A DNA stretch of 64,000 nucleotides, taken from contig NZ_JAFIQU010000021.1 in NCBI RefSeq assembly GCF_017355985.1, forward strand, positions 1-64,000, in the 5' to 3' direction. Made by a program: the position numbers and the translations under genes. This stretch comes from Arenibaculum pallidiluteum (GTDB lineage: Bacteria; Pseudomonadota; Alphaproteobacteria; Azospirillales; Azospirillaceae). This document shows, in pieces, positions 16,165 through 25,402 of the stretch. Under the pieces are notes generated by a model. The model was given only the letters and a program-made list of their open reading frames with translations, did no database searches and was not told where the DNA came from. Every line of letters starts with the position of its first letter. Within the stretch, counting starts at the first letter, position 1.

Positions 16165-17193
16165 ATGCCAGCTGAACCCGTCCTGAAGGTGCAGCCAACC
16201 CCCGGCGAGGGTGCCGTCCCCCGGCTTGGCGGGCACGCCGTGTCCGGACGGCCGCGCAACGAGGGTATCCCCCTGCGCACAGACTGGGTCGAGGCCGGCC
16301 GCGTGAACCTCAGCGCCGTCGAGCGCCGGGCCGCGACGCTGACCACCCGGCGCAGCGTGAAGAAGGAATGGCAGGCCGCCTGGCTGGTCAAGGCGATCAC
16401 CTGCATCGACCTGACGACGCTGGCCGGGGACGACACGCCCGCGCGCGTGCAGCGCCTCTGCGCCAAGGCGCGCAGCCCCCTGCGCGAGGACCTGGTCGGA
16501 GCGCTCGGCCTCGACGCCATGCCGCTGGTCGGCGCCGTCTGCGTCTATCCCACCATGGTGGCGCCGGCCGTGAAGGCGCTGGAGGGCTCCGGCATTCCGG
16601 TAGCCTCGGTCGCCACGGGCTTTCCGGCCGGGCTGATGCCCCTGCCCCTGCGCCTTGCCGAGATCCGCTACGCGGTCGGCGAGGGCGCGCGGGAGATCGA
16701 CATCGTGATCACCCGCGCCCACGTCCTCGACCAGAACTGGGGCGCGCTCTACGACGAGCTGCGGGCCATGCGCGAGGCCTGCGGCGAGGCGCACATGAAG
16801 GCCATCCTCGCGACAGGCGATCTCAGGACCCTGCGCAACGTCCACCGGGCCAGCATGGTCGCCATGATGGCCGGGGCGGACTTCATCAAGACCTCCACCG
16901 GCAAGGAGGAGGTGAACGCGATCCTGCCGGTCGGCCTGGTGATGGCGCGCGCGATCCGCGAGTACCGGTCCCTGACCGGGGCCGTGGTCGGCTTCAAGCC
17001 CGCGGGCGGCATCAAGGCCGCGAAGGATGCGCTGGCCTGGCAGATCCTGATGAAGGAGGAGCTCGGCAACGACTGGCTGCAGCCGGACCTTTTCCGGCTC
17101 GGCGCGAGCTCGCTGCTCGGCGACATCGACCGCCAGCTCGAGCATTTCGTCACGGGCCGCTACGCGTCCGACGCCCACCACGCCCTCGGATAA
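16165..17193 (+). CDS. deoC: Deoxyribose-phosphate aldolase
   Basis: DeoC cleaves 2-deoxy-D-ribose 5-phosphate to glyceraldehyde 3-phosphate and acetaldehyde. The TIM-barrel motifs are clear: CIDLTTL (D82), VCVYPTMV, EIDIVI (D179), the Schiff-base lysine K242 in DFIKTSTGK, and K278 in VGFKPAGGI. At 342 residues it is about 80 longer than the E. coli enzyme because of an N-terminal extension, common to a DeoC group found with aldehyde dehydrogenases. It lies ten bases before a tandem aldehyde dehydrogenase gene, which would oxidise the acetaldehyde released. The two genes form an operon for deoxyribose or deoxynucleoside use. Confidence 0.95.
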   Translation: MPAEPVLKVQPTPGEGAVPRLGGHAVSGRPRNEGIPLRTDWVEAGRVNLSAVERRAATLTTRRSVKKEWQAAWLVKAITCIDLTTLAGDDTPARVQRLCAKARSPLREDLVGALGLDAMPLVGAVCVYPTMVAPAVKALEGSGIPVASVATGFPAGLMPLPLRLAEIRYAVGEGAREIDIVITRAHVLDQNWGALYDELRAMREACGEAHMKAILATGDLRTLRNVHRASMVAMMAGADFIKTSTGKEEVNAILPVGLVMARAIREYRSLTGAVVGFKPAGGIKAAKDALAWQILMKEELGNDWLQPDLFRLGASSLLGDIDRQLEHFVTGRYASDAHHALG

Positions 17194-17202
17194 GGAAGCC
17201 CC

Positions 17203-19641
17203 ATGCCCAGCGTCAAGGAGATCCTCGGGACCATGGACTACGGCGTCGCCCCGGAAGCCAATGACCACGTGCTGGCTTGGCTCCGGCGGCACGAGGGCCG
17301 GTTCCGCCACTTCATCGACGGCAGCTTCGCCGAGCCTGCCGAGGGCGGGAGCTTCGAGGTCGTGGACCCCGCCCGCGGGACGCGCCTCGCCACCTGCGCG
17401 CAGGGCGGCGCCGGCGACGTCGATGCCGCGGTGGCCGCCGCGCGCCGGGCCTTCCCGGCCTGGTCCGCGCTGCCGGGGCATGTGCGTGCCCGCCACCTCT
17501 ACGCGATCGCCCGGCTGCTGCAGAAGCGCGAGCGCTTCTTCTCGGTCCTCGAGACCATGGACAACGGCAAGCCGATCCGCGAGAGCCGCGACATCGACGT
17601 TCCGCTCGCCGTGCGCCACTTCTACCACCATGCCGGGTGGGCCGAGCTGGCCGAGACGGAGTTCCCGGGCCATGGGCCGGTCGGCGTTTGCGGCCAGATC
17701 ATCCCCTGGAACTTCCCGCTGCTGATGCTGGCCTGGAAGGTGGCGCCGGCGCTGGCCGCCGGGAACACCGTCGTCCTGAAGCCGGCCGAGCACACGCCGC
17801 TCTCGGCCCTCGCCTTCGCGGAGCTCTGCCGCGAGGCCGGCCTGCCGCCGGGCGTCGTGAACATCGTCACCGGCGACGGGGGCACGGGCGCGCTGATCGC
17901 CGCCCACCCGCAGGTCGACAAGGTCGCCTTCACGGGCTCCACCGAGGTCGGGCGCCTGATCCGCCGGGCCACGGCCGGCACCGGCAAGAAGCTCTCGCTG
18001 GAGCTCGGCGGCAAGTCGCCCTTTATCGTCTTCGACGACGCCGACCTGGACGGCGCGGTCGAGGGGATCGTCGACGCCATCTGGTTCAATCAGGGCCAGG
18101 TCTGCTGCGCGGGCTCGCGCCTGCTGGTCCAGGAGGCCGTGGCCGAGCGCTTCCACGACAGGCTGCGCGCCCGTATGGACACGCTGCGCGTCGGCGACCC
18201 GCTGGACAAGTCGACCGACATCGGCGCGATCGTGGCCGAATCCCAACTGGCCCGGATCCGCGAGCTCGTCGAGCACGGCCGCGGCGAGGGCGCCGCCTGC
18301 TGGCAGCCGAGTGCCCCGCTGCCCCCGGCCGGGCTGTTCTTCCCGCCGACGCTGTTCACCGGCGTGGCGCCGGCCTCGCGCATCGCCCAGGAGGAGATCT
18401 TCGGCCCCGTGCTGGTCAGCATGAGCTTCCGCACGCCCGACGAGGCCGTGGCGCTCGCCAACAACTCGCGCTACGGGCTCGCGGCCTCGGTCTGGTCGGA
18501 AAGCATCAACGTCGCGCTGGACGCGGCGGCGCGGGTCAAGGCGGGCGTCGTCTGGGTGAACGCGACGAACCTGTTCGACGCCGCCGCAGGCTTCGGCGGC
18601 TACCGCGAGAGCGGCTTCGGCCGCGAGGGCGGGCGCGAGGGCATGCACGAATACCTGTCGCCGTCCCGGGTGTGGACGGATGCGCAGCCCGCGCCCGCGG
18701 AGCGCAAGGCGGACTTCTCCGCGGCCCCCGCCCCCGTTCCCGACCCCGTCCCGGCCCAGGTCGAGCCGACCGCGCCGCAAACCGGGGACCCGGTGCGCCT
18801 GGACCGCACGGCCAAGCTCTATGTGGGGGGCAAGCAGGCGCGCTCCGATTCCGGCAACAGCTATACGGTCCTTGGGGTGGACGGCCGCCCCGCGGGCCAG
18901 GCCGGCCTCGGCAGCCGCAAGGACATCCGCAACGCCGTCGAGGCGGCCCACAAGGCCGGAGGCTGGTCGGCGGCCAGCGGGCACATCCGGGCCCAGGTCC
19001 TCTATTACCTGGCCGAGAACCTGGAGGCGCGCGCGGCCGAGTTCCGCGACCGCCTCGCCTCGCTGGTCGACGGCGATGTTGGGGCCGCGGAGGCCGAGGT
19101 CGCGCAGGCAATCCGGCGCATCGCCTTCTATGCGGCCCATGCCGACAAGTACGACGGCCAGGTGCATTCCACCCGTGCGCGGCACGTCACCCTCGCCATG
19201 AACGAGCCCTGGGGCGTGATGGGGGTCTGCTGCCCCGACGAGGCGCCGCTGCTGGCCTTCGTCTCGCTGGTGGTGCCGGCCATTGCCATGGGCAACCGGG
19301 TCGTCGCGACGCCCTCGCCCGTCCACCCGCTGGTCGCGACCGACTTCTACCAGGTGCTGGATACCAGCGACGTCCCGGCGGGCGTCGTCAACATCGTGAC
19401 CGGCGACCGCGAGCCGCTGGCTAGGACCCTGGCCGAGCACGACGACGTGGCGGCGCTCTGGTATGCCGGCACGGCCGAGGGCAGCGCGGAGGTCGAGCGG
19501 GCTTCAGCCGGAAACCTCAAGGCGACCTGGGTGAACCACGGCCGCGTGGTCCGCTGGGCCGACCCGGTGGAGGGCCAGGGCCGCGAATACCTGCGGCGCG
19601 CGACCCAGGTGAAGAACATCTGGGTGCCCTATGGCGAATAG
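17203..19641 (+). CDS. Tandem-domain aldehyde dehydrogenase, partner of DeoC
   Basis: The 812-residue protein contains two ALDH domains. The first (about 30 to 500) is complete: LELGGKSP with catalytic Glu268, and FNQGQVCCAGSRL with the nucleophilic Cys near 301; FGGYRESGFGREGG marks its C-terminal part. After a Pro/Ala-rich linker (about 505 to 530) comes a second ALDH-like domain (540 to 812) that lacks the catalytic Cys and is truncated; it keeps PWGVMGVCCPDEAPLL and VNIVTGDR. Such fusions are regularly found after deoC and probably oxidise acetaldehyde to acetate. The second half is likely structural, serving oligomerisation. It starts ten bases after deoC. Confidence 0.92.
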   Translation: MPSVKEILGTMDYGVAPEANDHVLAWLRRHEGRFRHFIDGSFAEPAEGGSFEVVDPARGTRLATCAQGGAGDVDAAVAAARRAFPAWSALPGHVRARHLYAIARLLQKRERFFSVLETMDNGKPIRESRDIDVPLAVRHFYHHAGWAELAETEFPGHGPVGVCGQIIPWNFPLLMLAWKVAPALAAGNTVVLKPAEHTPLSALAFAELCREAGLPPGVVNIVTGDGGTGALIAAHPQVDKVAFTGSTEVGRLIRRATAGTGKKLSLELGGKSPFIVFDDADLDGAVEGIVDAIWFNQGQVCCAGSRLLVQEAVAERFHDRLRARMDTLRVGDPLDKSTDIGAIVAESQLARIRELVEHGRGEGAACWQPSAPLPPAGLFFPPTLFTGVAPASRIAQEEIFGPVLVSMSFRTPDEAVALANNSRYGLAASVWSESINVALDAAARVKAGVVWVNATNLFDAAAGFGGYRESGFGREGGREGMHEYLSPSRVWTDAQPAPAERKADFSAAPAPVPDPVPAQVEPTAPQTGDPVRLDRTAKLYVGGKQARSDSGNSYTVLGVDGRPAGQAGLGSRKDIRNAVEAAHKAGGWSAASGHIRAQVLYYLAENLEARAAEFRDRLASLVDGDVGAAEAEVAQAIRRIAFYAAHADKYDGQVHSTRARHVTLAMNEPWGVMGVCCPDEAPLLAFVSLVVPAIAMGNRVVATPSPVHPLVATDFYQVLDTSDVPAGVVNIVTGDREPLARTLAEHDDVAALWYAGTAEGSAEVERASAGNLKATWVNHGRVVRWADPVEGQGREYLRRATQVKNIWVPYGE

Positions 19642-19668
19642 CTGGCCGCTTCCCGGGGCTCGTCCTGT

Positions 19669-20523
19669 TCAGGGCTCGTCCTGGATCGACGGCTCGGCGG
19701 GTGTCACGGGCCCGATATCCTCGATGACCTCGAACTCCTCGGAGGCAGTCGGCCCTCCGGAGCGGCCTTCGTCGACCAGGGCCGCGCGGCGCTGGGCGTA
19801 CATGCTGCGCAACGCGACGTAGTAGTCCATCGAGTTCTTCTCGAGGTCGTCGGTCACCTTCAGCATGTCGGCGCGCTGGCTCACCAGGTCGGTGCCCGAG
19901 CCGACCATCTGAGCGGTCTGCACGGCATCGGCCTGCACGAAGCCGAGCGGGTTGCCCAGAATTCCGGCCACGGTGCCGACGGTATCGCGAACGTTCGATG
20001 GTCCCAGCAGCGGCAACTGGATGCTGGGTCCAGTGCCGATTCCCCAGACGCCGAAGGTCTGCCCGAAATCGGCGTCGTGATGCGGAAGGTCCCAGTCGGT
20101 CGCGACATCGAACAAGCCCGCGCCGCCGAGGGTGGTGTTGACGACAAATCGCTGCGTCGTTGTCCAGGCGCGGTCGAAATTGGCTTGAAGCACATCGTTC
20201 ACGGCGATGCTGGGCGCCTCCAGATTGCGTCCGAAGTTGCGCACGCTGTTACGGACGCGGTCCGGAACGTATTCCTCGTACGCCCGGATCGGCGGCTGCA
20301 GGAGGTTGCGGTCGACCCATTGGTTACCGGCGAAGATGACCCGGTTCACCGGTTCGGCGGGATCGTTCGCCTCCTCATAGGCCGCGCGCGCCACCGGGTC
20401 AGTCGGGACTTGCGCACACCCCGGAAGGGCCAGGAGAAGGACCACCGTGGTGCTTCGGACGTGGCGGGCAACCGGCGACGGGGGACGTGGCATCGCGGCG
20501 GTGATCTTTAAGGCGCCTGGCAT
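19669..20523 (-). CDS. mlaA: MlaA-family outer-membrane lipoprotein
   Basis: The 284-residue precursor has a signal peptide with lipobox LPGC (Cys36 lipidated). The VacJ/MlaA domain follows: DPAEPVNRVIFAGNQWVD, YVPDRVRNSVRNFGRNLEAPSIAVNDVLQ, RFVVNTTLGGAGLFDVA and FGQTFGVWGIGTGPSIQLPLLGPSNVRDTVG. MlaA removes mislocalised phospholipids from the outer leaflet and passes them to the Mla pathway. No other mla gene is nearby. GGAG precedes ATG 20523. Two copies of the TetR-type operator lie between this gene and the TetR gene, so it should be under the control of that regulator. Confidence 0.93.
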   Translation of the reverse strand: MPGALKITAAMPRPPSPVARHVRSTTVVLLLALPGCAQVPTDPVARAAYEEANDPAEPVNRVIFAGNQWVDRNLLQPPIRAYEEYVPDRVRNSVRNFGRNLEAPSIAVNDVLQANFDRAWTTTQRFVVNTTLGGAGLFDVATDWDLPHHDADFGQTFGVWGIGTGPSIQLPLLGPSNVRDTVGTVAGILGNPLGFVQADAVQTAQMVGSGTDLVSQRADMLKVTDDLEKNSMDYYVALRSMYAQRRAALVDEGRSGGPTASEEFEVIEDIGPVTPAEPSIQDEP

Positions 20524-20538
20524 CGGACATCTCCAAAC

Positions 20539-20600
20539 AAGATGCGGTGATGCACCTTATCCTGGTCGGGCCCGCTGTCAAGATGCACCAACGCATCTTA
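20539..20600. promoter_or_regulatory. Two TetR-type operators upstream of mlaA
   Basis: AAGATGC-GGTGAT-GCACCTT (20539 to 20558) and AAGATGC-ACCAAC-GCATCTT (20580 to 20599) share 7-base inverted half-sites with a six-base spacer. The second has perfect arms. They match the pair before the TetR gene and mipA. Confidence 0.75.
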
Positions 20601-20707
20601 TGCGGGGCTATGTCGCCAGCACAGGCTGACTCTCGGGCGCCGGCTCCTCCTTCAGCGCGTCCGTGCCCGGGTCAGCCGGGACGGATTGCGGCCGAATACG
20701 CAGAGAC

Positions 20708-21313
20708 CTATCGGCTGCGGACCAGCGGCAGAAAGATGGCGTCGACCCATGCGGTCCGCAGCTCGGGTGGCGGGGCCGCGACGGTCATGTCCACATACGA
20801 GAAGCTCATGACGGCGTGGTGGCGGAAGAGATCCGTCAGAAGCGACGCAACCGGAGGGATCAGCTTCTCGGCCAGGATTTCGCCCCTTCCGACCGCCCGT
20901 TCCAGGATCTGATCCAGGGCGCTCGACCGGTTGGCAAGCAGGGCGCTGCGCAGATCCTGTGCCGAGGACGGAAACTCCCGCTGGAACTCGCTTGAGAACA
21001 GGGTGATGACGGCTGCCATTGCCTGGGCCCGGTCTGCCATGCGGTCGAGATACGCGAGCAGCTCCGTGCGGACATCGCCGAGATCCGGCACCTCCAGCGG
21101 GTGATTCGTCATCTCCTGTCGGATCGCCGCGATCGCCGCGATGGCGAGATCGGCCCTGCGGCTCCATCGCCGTGCGAGCACCGGCCTGCTCGTGCCGGCC
21201 CGCTCGGCCACGGCCTCCATCGTCAGGCCGGCATAGCCGCGTTCCGCAAGCACCTCCCAGGCCGCTTCCAGGATCGCCCGCTCGAGATCGGCGCCGCGCC
21301 GCCGTCGCTTCAT
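20708..21313 (-). CDS. TetR-family repressor
   Basis: This 201-residue protein has a typical TetR N-terminal helix-turn-helix (ILEAAWEVLAERGYAGLTMEAVAERAGTSRPVLARRW, about 12 to 50) and an all-helical ligand-binding part. The end LRTAWVDAIFLPLVRSR fits the TetR_C family linked to AcrR-like regulators. It is divergent from mipA and codirectional with mlaA; four copies of one palindrome lie in the two promoter regions. It should repress itself, mipA and mlaA and be released by an unknown ligand, probably a membrane-active compound. Start ATG 21313 is chosen over an ATG eight codons upstream, as that would place the operator inside the coding part. Confidence 0.9.
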   Translation of the reverse strand: MKRRRRGADLERAILEAAWEVLAERGYAGLTMEAVAERAGTSRPVLARRWSRRADLAIAAIAAIRQEMTNHPLEVPDLGDVRTELLAYLDRMADRAQAMAAVITLFSSEFQREFPSSAQDLRSALLANRSSALDQILERAVGRGEILAEKLIPPVASLLTDLFRHHAVMSFSYVDMTVAAPPPELRTAWVDAIFLPLVRSR

Positions 21314-21328
21314 GTCATCCACCCAAAT

Positions 21329-21392
21329 AAGATACATTCATGCATCTTGACTCGCGCCCTGTGCGGCCTCTAAAGATGCATCAATGCACTTT
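21329..21392. promoter_or_regulatory. Two TetR-type operators between tetR-like gene and mipA
   Basis: AAGATAC-ATTCAT-GCATCTT (21329 to 21348) lies 15 bases before the TetR start, and AAGATGC-ATCAAT-GCACTTT (21373 to 21392) lies 18 bases before the mipA start. Both fit the AAGATGC-N6-GCATCTT pattern seen upstream of mlaA. Confidence 0.78.
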
Positions 21393-21410
21393 ATATGTGA
21401 GGTCCCCGTG

Positions 21411-22193
21411 ATGGCAATGACCGCCCCGCACCGATCGCTGCTGGCAAGCGCTCGGCTTGTTCTCGTCTCGATCGCGTTCTGCGCGGCGGCGCCGGCACAC
21501 GCGGATTCGGAGCCGGATCCGGATCATGTGACGCTCGGCGCCGGCGCCGGAGTAACGCCGCGTTTCGAGGGCTCAGACGAGTATCGGATCCAGCCGCTCC
21601 CCCTCTTCGATGTGCAGTGGGGGCGCTTCTTCGCCAGGACCGCGGACGGAATCGGCGTCGATATCCTCAGGACCTCGAGCCTCACGCTCGGGGCGAGCGT
21701 CACCTGGATGCAGGGATACGACGGGGACGACGTGCCCGAGGGCATCGGCGGCGTGGACGATGCTCTGGGAGCGCGGATCTTCGTTTCGGCACGACACTGG
21801 GGAGCGGTTGCGACGCTCTCCGCCACCCAGGCCGTCACCGAGGACGACCGGGGCCTGATCGCCGGTCTGAGCTTCGCCTATCCCGTCGAGGCGACCGAAC
21901 GCCTTTCGATCACGCCCGGCATCGGCACGACATGGGCCAGCGCGAAATACGCGCGCAGCTATTTCGGCGTGAGCCCAGGCGAGGCCGCGGCGTCCGGGCT
22001 GGAGCGGTACGATCCCTCGAGCGGCTTTAAGGACGTCACTTTCCGCATCGGCGTCAGCTATCGCGTCACGGACGACATAAGCCTGCGCGGATCCGTCGGC
22101 ATCGTGCATCTGCTCGATGTCGCCGCGGATAGCCCGCTCGTCGAGCAGCAGACCCACCCCATCGCCTTGATGGGGCTGACCTATACCTTCTAG
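21411..22193 (+). CDS. MipA/OmpV-family outer-membrane protein
   Basis: The 260-residue precursor has a signal peptide ending in APAHA (about residue 31) and a beta-barrel with alternating patterns that ends with the outer-membrane signature LTYTF. GAGVTPRFEGSDEYRIQPLPLFDVQW is the family hallmark. MipA binds murein synthase complexes in E. coli, while other members act as osmoporins or adhesins; the role here is open. It diverges from the TetR gene and has an operator directly before its start, so expression is likely induced when the repressor leaves. A nine-base hairpin follows the stop. Confidence 0.88.
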   Translation: MAMTAPHRSLLASARLVLVSIAFCAAAPAHADSEPDPDHVTLGAGAGVTPRFEGSDEYRIQPLPLFDVQWGRFFARTADGIGVDILRTSSLTLGASVTWMQGYDGDDVPEGIGGVDDALGARIFVSARHWGAVATLSATQAVTEDDRGLIAGLSFAYPVEATERLSITPGIGTTWASAKYARSYFGVSPGEAAASGLERYDPSSGFKDVTFRIGVSYRVTDDISLRGSVGIVHLLDVAADSPLVEQQTHPIALMGLTYTF

Positions 22194-22211
22194 AGCCTTC
22201 CCGGTTCGGCT

Positions 22212-22232
22212 GGAATCGCCTCCGGCGATTCC
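22212..22232 (+). terminator. Hairpin after mipA/ompV
   Basis: GGAATCGCC and GGCGATTCC form a perfect nine-base stem with a three-base loop, 18 bases after the mipA stop. No T-run follows. Confidence 0.5.
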
Positions 22233-22347
22233 CCCGGGGCCAAGGTCCCGTACGCCTCTGCAGGCTCTGCACGCTCGACCCGGACTCGCTGTATGCTGGC
22301 CTCGCCGGACCGCGGCGGCGCGGTCCCACCGCGAGGAGAGCGATGCC

Positions 22348-22596
22348 GTGCTGGAGCTCAGACCCAACTGCGAGTGCTGCGACAGGGACCTGCCGCCCGA
22401 GGCCGAGGACGCGGTGATCTGCTCCTTCGAGTGTACCTTCTGCCGGGACTGCCGTGACGGCGTGCTGGGCGGGCGCTGCCCGAACTGCGGGGGCGAGCTG
22501 GTGAAGCGCCCCGTCCGCCCGGCGGACAAGCTCGCCGCGAACCCGCCCTCCTCCCGGCGTGTCCTGAAGCCCGCCGGCTGCCGCGACGCCGCCTGA
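22348..22596 (+). CDS. DUF1272 zinc-ribbon protein
   Basis: The 82-residue protein is a DUF1272 member: LELRPNCECCDRDLPP, then ICSFECTFCRDC and CPNCGGEL. Seven to eight cysteines in CxxC/CxC pairs should bind zinc. Function is unknown; the family is widespread and often stands alone. The start is GTG 22348, preceded by GAGGAGAG; an ATG at 22343 is out of frame. Confidence 0.88.
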   Translation: MLELRPNCECCDRDLPPEAEDAVICSFECTFCRDCRDGVLGGRCPNCGGELVKRPVRPADKLAANPPSSRRVLKPAGCRDAA

Positions 22597-22687
22597 TGCG
22601 GGTGGTGCCGCTCTCGGTGTTCGGCGGTTTACCGGCGGGCCGCCGATGTGCTCCCATGGCGGCCGGATCCTACCGCTGGAACATGCC

Positions 22688-23434
22688 ATGCTCCTGTCCC
22701 TGTGCACCTGGCCCGAGGTCGAGGCCTATCTGAAGACGTCGACCGGGATCATTGTGCCCATCGGCTCGACCGAGCAGCACGGCCCCACCGGCCTGATCGG
22801 GACCGACGCCATCTGCGCCGAGGCGATCGCCCGCGGCATCGGCGAGCGGACCGGCGCCATGGTCGCGCCGGTCATCGCCGTCGGCATGGCCGCCCACCAC
22901 ATGGCCTTCGCGGGAAGCCTGACGCTGCGCCCGTCGACCCTGGTCGCCGTGATCCGCGACACGGTGCTGTCCCTGGCCGAGCACGGCTTCACCCGGATCC
23001 TGTTCGTGAACGGCCATGGCGGCAACATCGCGACGGTGCGCGCGGCCTTCTACGAGATCCACGACGAGCTGCGCACGACGCGCGGCGCGGCGGCGCCGGA
23101 CCTGCGGCTGAAGGTCGTGAGCTGGTGGGAGAACGAGGCCGTCGGCCGCCTCTCGCGCGAGCTCTTCGGCGACCGCGAGGGCAGCCACGCGACCCCGTCC
23201 GAGGTCGCGGTGACCCAGCACCTGTTCCCCGACGCCATCAAGCCCGTGCCGGCCGCGCTGGGCACCGCGCCGCGCGGCGCCTTCCACGACCATCGGGACT
23301 TCCGGCGCCGCTTCCCCGACGGGCGGATCGGCTCGGATCCCTCGCTCGCCCGGCCCGAGCACGGAAAGCGGCTGATGGACGCCGCCGTGGCGGCGATCTC
23401 CGAAGGCTGGGCCGAGTTCCTGTCGGAGCCCTGA
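22688..23434 (+). CDS. Creatininase-family amidohydrolase
   Basis: The 248-residue enzyme shows the family's metal-binding motifs: PIGSTEQHGPTGLIGTDA (E and H), FVNGHGGN and SHATPSEVAVTQ. Creatininase-family members hydrolyse cyclic or open amides, e.g. creatinine, or the formamide in riboflavin/F420 and PQQ-like routes. No creatine or hydantoin gene is nearby, so the substrate is open. ATG 22688 lies directly before the conserved N-terminal helix. It converges with gshB. Confidence 0.88.
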   Translation: MLLSLCTWPEVEAYLKTSTGIIVPIGSTEQHGPTGLIGTDAICAEAIARGIGERTGAMVAPVIAVGMAAHHMAFAGSLTLRPSTLVAVIRDTVLSLAEHGFTRILFVNGHGGNIATVRAAFYEIHDELRTTRGAAAPDLRLKVVSWWENEAVGRLSRELFGDREGSHATPSEVAVTQHLFPDAIKPVPAALGTAPRGAFHDHRDFRRRFPDGRIGSDPSLARPEHGKRLMDAAVAAISEGWAEFLSEP

Positions 23435-23496
23435 GCCCCGGGACGGAGCAGAGGCCGCCCCGGTGCCGGCGCGCCGTGGCGGCCGCGGGGCCGCGC

Positions 23497-24453
23497 TCAG
23501 GCGCCGCGCAGCGCCGAGACGCGGCGCTCGATGGCGTCCCAGAGGGTCACCTCGATCTGCACGCCGTCCAGGCGGTTGATCTCCTGGATGCCCGTCGGGC
23601 TGGTGACGTTGATCTCGGTCAGCCAGTCGCCGATCACGTCGATGCCGACGAAGATCAGGCCCTTCTCGCGCAGCGTCGGGCCGATCGCGGCGCAGATGTC
23701 GCGCTCGCGGGCGGTCAGGGTCGTCCGTTGCGCGGCTCCGCCGGCGTGGAAGTTGGCCCGCGCCTCGCCCTCCTGCGGCATGCGGCTGACCGCGCCAACG
23801 GGCTCGCCCTCGACGAGGATGATGCGCTTGTCGCCCTGGCGGATCTCGGGAAGGTAGCGCTGCACGATCAGCGGCTCGCGGTAGAGCTGGGTGAACAGCT
23901 CGAGCAGCGAGCCCAGGTTCTCGTCGTCGGGCTTCAGGTGGAAGATGCCGGCGCCGCCGTTTCCGTAGAGCGGCTTCACGATGATGTCCCGGTGCTCGGC
24001 CCGGAACGCCAGGACCTCCTGCTTGTCGCTGGTGATCAGCGTGGGCGGCATCAGGTCCGGAAAGCGGGTCACGAACAGCTTCTCGGGCGCGTTGCGCACC
24101 TCGGCCGGGTCGTTGACCACCAGCACGCGCGGCTGCACGTGCTCCAGGAGGTGGGTCGCCGTGATGTAGGCCATGTCGAAGGGCGGGTCCTGGCGCATCA
24201 GGATCACGTCCACCGTCGACAGGTCCAGCACCTCCTCGGGCCCGAAGCTGTGGTGGTTGCCGTACTCGCGCCGCACCGTCAGCGGGCGCGCCCGGGCCAC
24301 CAGCCGGCCGTGCCGGAGGCTCATCTCCTTCGGCATGTAGTGGAACAGCGCATGGCCCCGGCGCTGGGCCTCCAGCGCCATCATGAAGCTGCTGTCCCCG
24401 TCGATGTTGATGGACTCCATGGGATCCATCTGGATCGCGACGGCGAGCGGCAT
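23497..24453 (-). CDS. gshB: Glutathione synthetase
   Basis: GshB joins gamma-glutamylcysteine and glycine with ATP. The 318-residue length and motifs are as expected: N-terminal [43 protein letters not shown], then the ATP-grasp with [13 protein letters not shown] and [13 protein letters not shown]. It lies 43 bases after the SirB1 gene in the run rsmI-yraN-SirB1-gshB, all on the minus strand. In related genomes comM often follows gshB; here the comM fragment lies 12 kb away. Confidence 0.96.
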   Translation of the reverse strand: MPLAVAIQMDPMESINIDGDSSFMMALEAQRRGHALFHYMPKEMSLRHGRLVARARPLTVRREYGNHHSFGPEEVLDLSTVDVILMRQDPPFDMAYITATHLLEHVQPRVLVVNDPAEVRNAPEKLFVTRFPDLMPPTLITSDKQEVLAFRAEHRDIIVKPLYGNGGAGIFHLKPDDENLGSLLELFTQLYREPLIVQRYLPEIRQGDKRIILVEGEPVGAVSRMPQEGEARANFHAGGAAQRTTLTARERDICAAIGPTLREKGLIFVGIDVIGDWLTEINVTSPTGIQEINRLDGVQIEVTLWDAIERRVSALRGA

Positions 24454-24496
24454 GGCGGTTCCCTTCCCGGGTCTCGTTCGTTCGGTTCGGCTTGGT

Positions 24497-25327
24497 TCAG
24501 TTCAGCTTGGAGCGGAGCTGCTGCAGCAGCAGCGCGGTCTGGTGCTTCAGCGTCTCGTTCTGGCTCAGCGCGATGAAGGTCTCAAGCGCGGTGACGGCGG
24601 CATCGAGGTTTCCCGCATGGGCATGCAGCAGGCCTGCCTCGCGCCACAGCGTCGGCTCGTCCGGGGCGAACAGGAGCATGCCGTCGACGATCTCGGCGGC
24701 CTTGTCGACGCGCTCGCCCTTCATGAAGCGGAGCTTCAGGTTGTTCTGGAGCCGCAGCAGGATGTCGCGGTTGCCGACGGGCTGGTAGTGCTCGGGCGTC
24801 AGCTCGGCGTCCAGCCCCGCCGCGACCTTCAGCAGGTCGCGCAGCTCGTGCGGGCCGCGCGGACGCCCCTCGTCGAAGGGGTCGATGATGGCGCGCTCGC
24901 CCATGGCCTCCAGCCGGATCAGGAAATGGCCCGGGAAATTCAGCCCCTCCACCTCCCAGCCCTGGGCCCGCGCGGCATGGATGAACAGGATCCCGATCGC
25001 GACCGGCAGTCCCTTGCGGCGCTCCACCACGCTGATCAGGTTCGCGTTCCGGATGTCGTCATAAGTCAGCTGGTCGCCGCGATAGCCGTAGCGCTCCACC
25101 AGCACCGTGCGCAGCGCGCCGGTCCGCGCCTCCAGGGCGGGCGCATCGCCGGCCTCGGCGCCGACGGCCTCGGCGAGCTCGGCCAGGTGCCGGCGGCAGA
25201 CCTCGGCGTCCGCGTCCGGACGTTCCAGCACCGCAAGCGCCAGCGCCGCCTCGGCGAGGTCGATCGCCTCGTCGGGCTGGGTGCCGATGCGGCGCAGGAG
25301 GTCCTGGGCTTGCTGGCGCGTTGTCAC
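24497..25327 (-). CDS. SirB1-family transglutaminase-like/TPR protein
   Basis: The 276-residue protein has the SirB1 core ([64 protein letters not shown]) and a TPR-like helical tail from about 195 onward ([26 protein letters not shown]). The transglutaminase-like core lacks an obvious catalytic Cys. E. coli YchA/SirB1 members have no firm function. It is encoded between yraN and gshB. Confidence 0.88.
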   Translation of the reverse strand: MTTRQQAQDLLRRIGTQPDEAIDLAEAALALAVLERPDADAEVCRRHLAELAEAVGAEAGDAPALEARTGALRTVLVERYGYRGDQLTYDDIRNANLISVVERRKGLPVAIGILFIHAARAQGWEVEGLNFPGHFLIRLEAMGERAIIDPFDEGRPRGPHELRDLLKVAAGLDAELTPEHYQPVGNRDILLRLQNNLKLRFMKGERVDKAAEIVDGMLLFAPDEPTLWREAGLLHAHAGNLDAAVTALETFIALSQNETLKHQTALLLQQLRSKLN

Positions 25328-25402
25328 GGGTCGTTCTGCTCCGTTCTCGGCTCGCGCCGGAATAGCCCATCTTTCCGGCCCAAGTCGATCCGGAAAAGCA
25401 CC

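Noticed and set aside
16129-19440. Open frame of 1103 codons on the minus strand opposite deoC and the aldehyde dehydrogenase
   Set aside because: It is a by-product of high GC at third positions on the other strand. The translation is rich in Arg, Gly, His and Asp without domains, and the plus-strand genes are clear enzymes.
22648-24576. Open frame of 642 codons on the plus strand across creatininase and gshB
   Set aside because: It is out of frame with the creatininase-family gene and antisense to gshB; the product lacks any family motif.
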